A stretch of 10,668 nucleotides of DNA from Euryarchaeota archaeon UBA287. GTDB taxonomy: Archaea > Thermoplasmatota > UBA186 > UBA287. Each line of letters starts with the position of its first letter. Position 1 is the stretch's first letter. The stretch covers positions 1 to 10,668 of the forward strand of contig DAEG01000004.1 of assembly GCA_002495235.1 (NCBI GenBank), written 5' to 3'. The notes under the pieces were generated by a model, which worked only from the letters and a program-made list of their open reading frames with translations, was not told where the DNA came from and did not search any database. Both the position numbers and the translations under genes were made by a program. Positions 5,534-10,668 of this stretch are shown one piece after another.

Positions 5534-7593
5534 TCGAAGCGCTGTATGATGAATGGACCAATTTTCTGAGGCAGTACTACAAGACGCAGATGGATGAGAT
5601 ACTGCTGACCTATCCCCTGAAGAAGAGCTTGCTAGTGGACTACTGGGACGTGGACAGGTACAGTGAGGATCTGGCGGAAGCGCTGCTGTTTTCGCCGAAA
5701 GAGAGCTTTGTTGAGGCGCAGAAGGCTCTTGACACCTTCATGGAAGGAAAGGATGTAACCATCAGGGTGAAGAACCTCACAAAGACATACAGGATCAGGA
5801 TAACTGAATTGAGGAGCGGGAACCTCAACAGATTGGTAGCTATAGAGGGGCTCGTGAAGAAGGTGACCGAGGTCAGGCCCATCCTCAAGGTGGGTGTATA
5901 CCGATGCTCCAACTGTGGTGAAGAGGTCTACATCGAGCAGGACACCGGGCATCTGCAGGAGCCCGTGATATGCCAGAGCTGCGGCAAGAGGGCGAAGTTC
6001 TCCCTCGTAGTGGAAAAGTCTCTTTTTTCAGACACTCAGAAGATAGAGATACAGGAGATGGGTGAGGGAGTCAGTTCTGAGCCTGCGAGGCTTAGCGCTT
6101 ATGCGGAGGGGGACATCGCCGGTGTGTTAAATCCCGGGGATCACATAATAGCCAACGGGATACTTCGCGGTTCGGTGCGTCTCGACGAGAAGAGGGCGAA
6201 AACGACGGTTTTTGACAAGTACCTTGAGGCAAACAGCTTCGAGCTTCAGGAAGAAAAGCTAGAGGAGATAGAGATAACGGACGAGGATGAGAGGAGGATA
6301 ATAGAGATTTCCAAGAGCGATGACCTCATAAGTGACATAATCGCATCCATAAGCCCGACAATATATGGTCTGGACATGGAGAAAAAGGCCCTCGCACTGC
6401 AGCTGTTTGGCGGTCTGCAGAAGGAGATGGAGGACGGCACCAGGATAAGAGGAGACATACACGTCCTTTTCGTCGGAGACCCCGGTACGGCAAAGTCACA
6501 GCTCCTGCGCTACGTGGCACAGATAGCACCGAGAGGGATGTACACGAGCGGTAAGGGCTCTTCAGCCGCTGGACTGACAGCGACGGTCGTCAAGGACGCG
6601 TTCGGAGAGGGCAGGTGGACTCTTGAGGCGGGTGTCCTAGTCCTTGCAGACAGGGGTGTCGCCTGCATAGACGAGATCGACAAGATGACCCCTCAGGATG
6701 CGAGCGCTATGCATCAGGCCATGGAGCAGCAGGAGGTGAGCATAGCAAAGGCGGGGATATCCGCGACCCTGCAGACGAGATGCTCCATACTCGGAGCGGC
6801 AAACCCGCAGTACGGAAGGTTCGATCCCTACAAGCCCACGGGAGAGCAGATAAACCTCTCCCCGGCGTTGTTGTCCCGTTTTGATCTCATCTTTCCCTTC
6901 ACCGATACGCCTGACAAGGACAGGGATAGAAAACTGGCGGAGCACATAGCCAAGGTCCATTTCAGTGGTGAGCTAAAGGAACTCAGAAAGAGAAGACGGG
7001 ACGTTATCGTGAGGGAGTACATAGAGGGCAGCGAGGATGTTGCAAAACCGGCCATAGAGCCCACACTGCTGAAGAAGTATGTCGCATACGCAAAGATGCG
7101 CATAGTGCCAGTGCTCACCCCGGCCGCGATGGACAGACTTGTGAGCTATTACGCAGCTCTGAGGCGCAGCGGTGAGGGCGGGGCGATACCAGTAACAGCT
7201 AGGCAGTTTGAGGCGATGATAAGGCTCGCGGAGGCCAGTGCGAGGATGAGGCTCAGCAATTTCATAGAGGAGAAAGACTGTGAGACCGCCACAGGGATAA
7301 TGGATTACTGTCTGAAGAAGATAGGGACGGATGCCGAGACCGGAAGGCTTGACATAGACACGGTGATAGGAAAGCCGGCATCCCAGAGGAACAGGATGTC
7401 CAGGGTCATGGAGATCGTGAGGGAGCTGGAGGTCACCGATGACAGGGGGGCAGAGGAGGGAGAGATCATAAGAATGGCCGTTTCAGAGGGCATACCCGAA
7501 GCACAGGTCACAGACACCCTGAGAAAGCTCAAGGCCGAGGGCATGATATACGAACCCAAGGCCGGGAGATTCCGGTCCATAAAGAACAGATAA
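5530..7593 (+). CDS. mcm: Replicative DNA helicase MCM
   Basis: A 687-residue minichromosome maintenance helicase, the 3'-5' hexameric motor of archaeal replication forks. Numbering from ATG 5530: N-terminal domain with a C4 zinc site (C126, C129, C148, C151), an OB-fold region to about 240, then the AAA+ core with Walker A GDPGTAKS at 316-323, Walker B CIDEID at 379-384, sensor 1 AANP (N425) and the LSRFDLIF arginine finger (R450). The C-terminus (about 615-687) is a winged helix: EGEIIRMAVSEGIPEAQV and a KLKAEGMIYEP wing. Domains are complete, with no intein. GTG 5515 is an alternative start, but GGAGGT abuts it directly; ATG 5530 overlaps the stop of the upstream hydrolase gene and gives the usual N-terminus. 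In many archaea mcm neighbours a GINS gene; here it does not. Confidence 0.98.
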   Translation: MIEALYDEWTNFLRQYYKTQMDEILLTYPLKKSLLVDYWDVDRYSEDLAEALLFSPKESFVEAQKALDTFMEGKDVTIRVKNLTKTYRIRITELRSGNLNRLVAIEGLVKKVTEVRPILKVGVYRCSNCGEEVYIEQDTGHLQEPVICQSCGKRAKFSLVVEKSLFSDTQKIEIQEMGEGVSSEPARLSAYAEGDIAGVLNPGDHIIANGILRGSVRLDEKRAKTTVFDKYLEANSFELQEEKLEEIEITDEDERRIIEISKSDDLISDIIASISPTIYGLDMEKKALALQLFGGLQKEMEDGTRIRGDIHVLFVGDPGTAKSQLLRYVAQIAPRGMYTSGKGSSAAGLTATVVKDAFGEGRWTLEAGVLVLADRGVACIDEIDKMTPQDASAMHQAMEQQEVSIAKAGISATLQTRCSILGAANPQYGRFDPYKPTGEQINLSPALLSRFDLIFPFTDTPDKDRDRKLAEHIAKVHFSGELKELRKRRRDVIVREYIEGSEDVAKPAIEPTLLKKYVAYAKMRIVPVLTPAAMDRLVSYYAALRRSGEGGAIPVTARQFEAMIRLAEASARMRLSNFIEEKDCETATGIMDYCLKKIGTDAETGRLDIDTVIGKPASQRNRMSRVMEIVRELEVTDDRGAEEGEIIRMAVSEGIPEAQVTDTLRKLKAEGMIYEPKAGRFRSIKNR

Positions 7594-7624
7594 TCCAGGC
7601 GCGTGCGTCCGTGTTGTGAATTGT

Positions 7625-7643
7625 CTATAAAAGTATAAATATT
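7625..7643 (+). promoter_or_regulatory. Strong archaeal TATA box
   Basis: CTATAAAAGTATAAATATT contains two overlapping TATA-like sequences. It stands about 32 bases after the mcm stop and 40-55 bases before the ATG pair at 7682/7685. Either box predicts a transcription start at about 7654-7663, inside the adjacent palindrome. This is among the best promoter-like sequences in the window. Confidence 0.65.
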
Positions 7644-7651
7644 CTGAGAGA

Positions 7652-7666
7652 TACTACTAAGTAGTA
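7652..7666. promoter_or_regulatory. 15-base palindrome, candidate operator
   Basis: TACTACT-A-AGTAGTA is a perfect inverted repeat with seven-base arms and one central base. It covers the transcription start predicted from the TATA box just upstream, where a bound dimeric repressor would block initiation. The regulator is not identifiable. Calling it an operator is inference; the symmetry is directly visible. Confidence 0.5.
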
Positions 7667-7681
7667 CCACATACGGAGATC

Positions 7682-7855
7682 ATGATGTACGGGAGGAGAG
7701 AGGTGGCAGAAGCGCGGCCGGCAGTCTCAACAGTAGAGGCAGATAGGCAGTGGATCTACGGGAAGGCGTATCCTATGCTGAAGCAGATCGGCTTTTTTGA
7801 AAAGTCCTCCGATGAACAGGCGGTTATCTGGAGAAGAATGGTTGGCGGAGCATAG
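7682..7855 (+). CDS. Small hypothetical protein (57 aa) with own promoter
   Basis: A 57-residue soluble protein that I do not recognise, starting MMYGRREVAEARPAVSTVEA and ending VIWRRMVGGA. It has no signal peptide, cysteine pair or membrane helix. The C-terminal two thirds (DRQWIYGKAYPMLKQIGFF, then an acidic SSDEQ and WRRMV) could form two amphipathic helices. GGAG lies six bases before the ATG at 7685 (three before 7682). An in-frame GTG at 7703 has an even better Shine-Dalgarno (GGGAGG, six to seven bases away) and would give 50 residues. The TATA box and palindrome upstream argue that this is a real, regulated gene rather than a chance ORF. It follows mcm by 88 bases but probably has separate transcription. 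Confidence 0.6.
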   Translation: MMYGRREVAEARPAVSTVEADRQWIYGKAYPMLKQIGFFEKSSDEQAVIWRRMVGGA

Positions 7856-7908
7856 TCCCCCGGTAGCAGGCATCTGATGTTTCTGGAGCTCCATTCGTTG
7901 CTCAGCTT

Positions 7909-8043
7909 TTATCTTGCGGGCTTTGAGCGATCTGTTATGGCCTGCGGGGCGGATATCAGGATATCCCCGTGTTTTCTTATCTGATACGCCTGTGCTCGCT
8001 CGATTTTTGCCTCGTTCTCCTGTTGCCCCTCTCGCGTGTGCAT
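7909..8043 (-). CDS. Possible 44-aa small protein, strong Shine-Dalgarno
   Basis: An ORF of 44 codons starting MHTREGQQENEAKIERAQ and ending TDRSKPAR. GGAGGAGG lies six bases before the ATG on the minus strand, one of the strongest ribosome-binding sites in the window, and directly upstream of that is a 16-base palindrome (8058-8073). The product is hydrophilic and charged, with a Glu/Gln-rich helical start and a short IRKHGDILIS strand-like segment. I recognise no family. It converges with the 57-aa gene and diverges from the PGF-CTERM gene. The AT-rich element at 8116-8126 is about 75 bases upstream. It could be a real regulator or toxin-antitoxin-sized protein, a remnant, or chance. Confidence 0.35.
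   Translation of the reverse strand: MHTREGQQENEAKIERAQAYQIRKHGDILISAPQAITDRSKPAR
7951..7966. repeat. 16-base palindrome GGATATC-AG-GATATCC
   Basis: A perfect inverted repeat with seven-base arms and two central bases, inside the tiny reverse ORF. A related eight-base palindrome GGATATCC occurs at 8044-8051, next to that ORF's start codon, so GATATC appears three times within 100 bases. Function unknown; a protein-binding site is possible. Confidence 0.5.
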
Positions 8044-8057
8044 GGATATCCTCCTCC

Positions 8058-8073
8058 GTAATCCCCGGATTAC
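8058..8073. promoter_or_regulatory. 16-base palindrome GTAATCC-CC-GGATTAC, candidate operator
   Basis: A perfect inverted repeat with seven-base arms and a two-base centre, immediately upstream of the GGAGGAGG ribosome-binding site of the small reverse ORF. Bound by a dimer, it could block transcription of that ORF; as RNA it could form a hairpin beside the ribosome-binding site. Role inferred from position. Confidence 0.45.
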
Positions 8074-8115
8074 CAAAACCCGCGTCCGTTTCAGGCGTGA
8101 TGGCGATCCAAATCT

Positions 8116-8126
8116 TGTTTAATATC
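8116..8126. promoter_or_regulatory. AT-rich element, possible TATA box for the PGF-CTERM gene
   Basis: GTTTAATATCT lies about 60 bases before the ATG at 8181, predicting a leader of about 35 bases. The leader carries GGTG ten bases before the start, an acceptable Shine-Dalgarno. The minus strand reads AGATATTAAAC and could serve the small reverse ORF. Weak match. Confidence 0.35.
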
Positions 8127-8180
8127 TGTCTTAAGAAATGTCCAGATGGGGTCGTAGCAGATGTGCTGGTGTGATGGAAA

Positions 8181-8486
8181 ATGTCAGAAAAGTCGTGGGT
8201 GATGCTAGCCATAACGTTTGTTCTGGTTCTCTGCGTCTGCTCTCAGCAGGGCGTGGAAAGCCAGAGCGCTAATGAAGCGTCGGCTATGTCACAGATCGAA
8301 GAGATGCGGCAGCCCATGGGCGAGGAGGAAACAGGAACACCAGAAATGCAGCCTCTGGAGCCTGCACCGGAGGAACAGACGCCTGAAAAAACCGGCGTTC
8401 CACAGAAGGTTCCAGGTTTTGAGGCTTATCTCACTCTCGGGGTGATAGGGCTAGCCGCGGCGCCTGCGACGAGAAAGAGAGAGTGA
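8181..8486 (+). CDS. Small exported protein with PGF-CTERM sorting signal
   Basis: A 101-residue protein in three parts. An N-terminal hydrophobic signal segment (SEKSWVMLAITFVLVLCVCS) is followed by a low-complexity linker rich in Glu, Gln, Pro, Thr and Met (about residues 28-75, for example EEETGTPEMQPLEPAPEE). The C-terminus is KVPGFEAYLTLGVIGLAAAP followed by the basic tail TRKRE. PGF followed by a hydrophobic helix and basic residues is the PGF-CTERM signal recognised by archaeosortase A, which cleaves the helix and attaches the protein to a membrane lipid. The mature part would be only about 45-50 residues without a folded domain, so it may be a surface spacer or cell-wall-associated peptide; function unknown. 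The hydrophobic segment is short and contains proline. Cysteines at the end of the signal segment do not form a standard lipobox. Its stop lies two bases from the convergent tgtA stop. Confidence 0.72.
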   Translation: MSEKSWVMLAITFVLVLCVCSQQGVESQSANEASAMSQIEEMRQPMGEEETGTPEMQPLEPAPEEQTPEKTGVPQKVPGFEAYLTLGVIGLAAAPATRKRE

Positions 8487-8488
8487 TC

Positions 8489-10192
8489 CTAACTCGCGCC
8501 CTCTCTCACCTTCACCGCCACGCCTCTCTTGAAGGTGAGCATCTCCTCTCTCACCATCAGAGCTCTGCCCACCGCGAGCAGATCATCGTCCTTGCTGACG
8601 ACAACGACCTCATTTCCTATGATCGTGTCACGGTCCGCGTCCGTCACGAATCTGGCGAACACATTTTTTCCCTCTCTCACAGGATCCTCACTGTCCCTGC
8701 TCACAACCACCCGCATCGCGGGGTAAGGAAGAGAGAGGAGCTTTCTCGCGCCCCCCAGCTTCAGGGAGAAATAGCCGTCCTCCGCTCTCAGGGACAGGAT
8801 GTGCTCTCCATCGCACAGGACATTCCTGATCCTGTCGTTTGTCCTCGACTTTATGAGAGTGATTTTGCCGCTCAGCAGTGCTTGTTCGGCATTCTCTCCA
8901 AACTGCATCCTTGCTACGGCCCTGACTGTATCCTCATCGTTGGGATTTCCTCTCTTCATGTTCGTGGTGCTCTTTGTGTATGGCATGGTCGTCTGCCCGA
9001 AGGGATAGGTGTATTTTAGCTCCGCCGGGCATGGGAAGAATGACTGGTAGGAAAAGCCCGATACGAAGCAGCTCCTGCTGCGTCTCACGGCTCTGGTCAC
9101 TGCAGGTCTGTGTAAGCTCTCCATTCCTGTGCCCAGAGAGCTCTTCCTGCTCAGAGGCTCGTAATGCTCGAGCAGCTTTCTGTGCTTTTTTATCACATTG
9201 AAGCCGCGGAGCAGGGTGGGATGCCCTCTCGCCCTCAGTTCTGCAAGCTCCCATATACGTCCTGTCTTTATCGCGTTCCTCACCCTTCTGATCTCCTGAA
9301 AAGACACGTAGAGGTTGTGCTCTGCTATGATCCTTGTCCTCTCCTCCTTCTCCATCTTTTTTATGCCGCCTATCCCATGTGCTGAGCACGCAGGGCAGTC
9401 GCAGATCTCCTCCTCTATGTCACTCAGGGCGACTGTGCCGCTCTCGAACATAAATTTGTCCTCTGAAGCGAACTTAGAGTACGCTGCAGAGTCGAATAGA
9501 TCACAGCCGAACAGAGATGCTACGGCAAATAGCATGGGATGTCCGCAGCCGAAGAGATGAACGGGCATGGACGGATTTAGATAACGTTTGCAGGTGAGTA
9601 TCACGTCTATCAGCTCTTCATATCTCTGTGATTCCATCAGTGGAACCACGCCACCGAGAGGGAACAGGGCCTCATAATCGTAGTATGCATCAGCGCATCG
9701 CTCTCTCAGATCTCTGTACGGCCCACCCTGGACCGGCAGGGCTATGGTGCTCTCGTGAGTGACGTAAGCCTCCATCGCCCTTGCTATCGTCTCTTCGGTC
9801 TTGCGCTCCGCCGTTTCATAGCTGTCATCGGGCTCAACGAATTCATCAACGATGGTGCTGATGTCACTCCCTATCCTGCTCTGAAAAGAGAGCATCTCCT
9901 CGTTAGAGAACTCTATACCGCCGTAGACATGGCTCTGAAATGTTCCGGAGTCGGTCATGACCGGGCCACCAAAATCGAGGGTCTCATGAACATCAGTGTC
10001 TCTACCGCTCTTCCTGAGTATATAGGCGTTTGTTATAACCATCTCGCAGCCCATCACTTTCATCTCTGATGCGCTGATGAGAGATATGTTTGGGTTTATC
10101 ACAGGCATCAGCGCGGGAGTGTTGACCGGCCCCCTGTTCGTGCTAAAGATGCCCGTCCTGGCGAGTCCATCCCTGTCCTTTATCTCAAACAT
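8489..10192 (-). CDS. tgtA: Archaeosine tRNA-guanine transglycosylase (ArcTGT)
   Basis: Exchanges guanine-15 in the tRNA D-loop for preQ0, the first tRNA step of archaeosine formation. From ATG 10192 the protein has 567 residues: a catalytic barrel with TDSGTFQ (D81) and the nucleophile in DLFDSAAYSKFA (D234); a zinc site CDCPAC (C264, C266, C269) with H292 in the AEHNLY segment; a linker region with GMESLHRPAV and PCPAELKYTYPFGQ typical of the C1/C2 domains; and a C-terminal PUA domain (about 492-567) that binds the tRNA end. All catalytic and metal ligands are present, unlike the ArcS paralogue, which lacks them. GTG 10207 would add five residues, but homologues usually begin MFEI-like, as at 10192. 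It overlaps the end of pheS by 13 bases and is presumably in the same operon. Confidence 0.96.
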   Translation of the reverse strand: MFEIKDRDGLARTGIFSTNRGPVNTPALMPVINPNISLISASEMKVMGCEMVITNAYILRKSGRDTDVHETLDFGGPVMTDSGTFQSHVYGGIEFSNEEMLSFQSRIGSDISTIVDEFVEPDDSYETAERKTEETIARAMEAYVTHESTIALPVQGGPYRDLRERCADAYYDYEALFPLGGVVPLMESQRYEELIDVILTCKRYLNPSMPVHLFGCGHPMLFAVASLFGCDLFDSAAYSKFASEDKFMFESGTVALSDIEEEICDCPACSAHGIGGIKKMEKEERTRIIAEHNLYVSFQEIRRVRNAIKTGRIWELAELRARGHPTLLRGFNVIKKHRKLLEHYEPLSRKSSLGTGMESLHRPAVTRAVRRSRSCFVSGFSYQSFFPCPAELKYTYPFGQTTMPYTKSTTNMKRGNPNDEDTVRAVARMQFGENAEQALLSGKITLIKSRTNDRIRNVLCDGEHILSLRAEDGYFSLKLGGARKLLSLPYPAMRVVVSRDSEDPVREGKNVFARFVTDADRDTIIGNEVVVVSKDDDLLAVGRALMVREEMLTFKRGVAVKVREGAS

Positions 10193-10668
10193 GTGCTTCT
10201 TATCCACTCTACGTCACTCATGTAGAGCTCCTTTATGCTCTTCAGACCATAGCGCAGCATCGCGAGGCGCTCAACACCCAGGCCCCACGCCAGAACCGGG
10301 TTCTTCACACCCAGAGGTTTTGTCACCTCTGCCCTGAAAACGCCCGCTCCACCAAGCTCCAGATACCTTCCATTATAGAGCACTTCTACCTCCAGGCTGG
10401 GTTCAGTGTACGGGAAGTATGAGGGCTTTACCCGAATGTTGTCGAACCCCATCTCATTGTAAAATCTCTTGAGCACGCCTATGAGCATCGCAAGGCTCGC
10501 GTTCTTCTCGCTCATCACGCCGTCGATCTGAGTGAACTCCGGCAGATGCGTTGGGTCTGGGTTCTCTCTGCGGAATATCCTGCCTATGGCAAAGGACTTG
10601 AAGCTCTCCAGCTCTCTGTGGTCATACATGTATCTCATGGAGCAGACGGTCATGTGCGTTCTCAGCAG
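10180..10668 (-). CDS. pheS: Phenylalanyl-tRNA synthetase alpha subunit, C-terminal part (5' end outside window)
   Basis: The last 162 residues of PheS; the frame is open to the right edge, so the N-terminus lies outside. The visible part starts LLRTHMTVCSMRYM, which is class II synthetase motif 2 (usually LLRTHTTAVSARYL-like), followed by FAIGRIFRREN and FTQIDG. Near the middle is the phenylalanine-pocket segment LELGGAGVFRAEV, and near the end motif 3, GLGVERLAMLRYG, then the archaeal/eukaryotic-type ending SIKELYMSDVEWIR. With PheT (beta) it charges tRNA-Phe. The gene is followed not by pheT but by tgtA, with a 13-base overlap, so the two subunits are probably encoded apart here unless pheT is upstream of the visible part. 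Confidence 0.95.
   Translation of the reverse strand: MLRTHMTVCSMRYMYDHRELESFKSFAIGRIFRRENPDPTHLPEFTQIDGVMSEKNASLAMLIGVLKRFYNEMGFDNIRVKPSYFPYTEPSLEVEVLYNGRYLELGGAGVFRAEVTKPLGVKNPVLAWGLGVERLAMLRYGLKSIKELYMSDVEWIRSTCLR

Larger units (their letters stand above)
7856..8180. other. Gene-poor stretch with several palindromes
   Basis: No long gene is convincing here; longer open frames on both strands overlap genes on either side and have no recognisable family. It holds a ten-base palindrome TGGAGCTCCA (7884-7893), a long-range stem GCAGGC (7866-7871) with GCCTGC (7940-7945), two 16-base palindromes (7951 and 8058), a tiny reverse ORF (7909-8043), and an AT-rich element before the PGF-CTERM gene. 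It could be regulatory DNA, a structured RNA or a decayed gene. Confidence 0.45.

Noticed and set aside
5530..7593. Intein in mcm
   Set aside because: Archaeal MCMs often carry inteins near Walker A, but here the length is normal and all motifs are contiguous.
7914..8174. 86-codon plus-strand frame
   Set aside because: No ribosome-binding site, no family resemblance, and it is antisense to a small ORF with a much better start signal.
7727..8212. 161-codon minus-strand frame across the gene-poor pocket
   Set aside because: It overlaps the start of the PGF-CTERM gene and most of the 57-aa gene, has low-complexity ends and no recognisable domain. The middle (near 8050-8130) looks slightly protein-like, so a decayed gene cannot be excluded.
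1..10668. CRISPR array, tRNA or rRNA gene, transposase or integrase
   Set aside because: No regularly spaced repeats, no cloverleaf-like segment with a T-loop motif and no mobile-element protein were seen on either strand.

Overview
The window is archaeal chromosomal DNA of moderate GC content (about half, by eye). The marker genes leave little doubt: an archaeal MCM helicase, an archaeal-type topoisomerase I, an LSm/SmAP protein, the archaeosine enzyme ArcTGT (tgtA) and an archaeal PheS. Genes also start on GTG, TATA boxes sit 20-35 bases before starts, several transcripts look leaderless, and one small protein ends in a PGF-CTERM (archaeosortase) signal. AGG/AGA and ATA codons dominate the housekeeping genes. 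PGF-CTERM plus this gene set suggests a methanogen-related euryarchaeon (Halobacteriota, perhaps near Methanosarcinales/Methanotrichaceae); that placement is inference, not proof.

Layout. (1) 1-1204, minus strand: a 48-residue two-helix membrane protein coupled to a sodium:solute symporter cut off by the left edge. (2) 1205-1289: divergent promoter region. (3) 1290-3937, plus: topA, then a Yip1-type membrane protein. (4) 3975-4818, minus: lsm, overlapped by a HAD phosphatase gene. (5) 4819-4888: a compact divergent promoter whose single AT-rich element can serve both strands. (6) 4889-7593, plus: a metallo-beta-lactamase-fold hydrolase whose stop codon overlaps the start of mcm (ATGA). (7) 7594-8486: an accessory pocket with a 57-codon gene that has its own TATA box and a 15-base palindrome over the expected transcription start, a gene-poor stretch with 16-base palindromes and a tiny reverse ORF with a strong Shine-Dalgarno, and a 101-residue PGF-CTERM protein. 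(8) 8489-10668, minus: pheS (3' part) overlapping tgtA.

The large genes are information processing: DNA topology (topA), replication (mcm), RNA chaperoning (lsm), tRNA modification (tgtA) and tRNA charging (pheS). The least explained part is 7594-8180, where strong expression signals and palindromes surround proteins I do not recognise. No tRNA or rRNA gene, CRISPR array, transposase, integrase or intein was seen.
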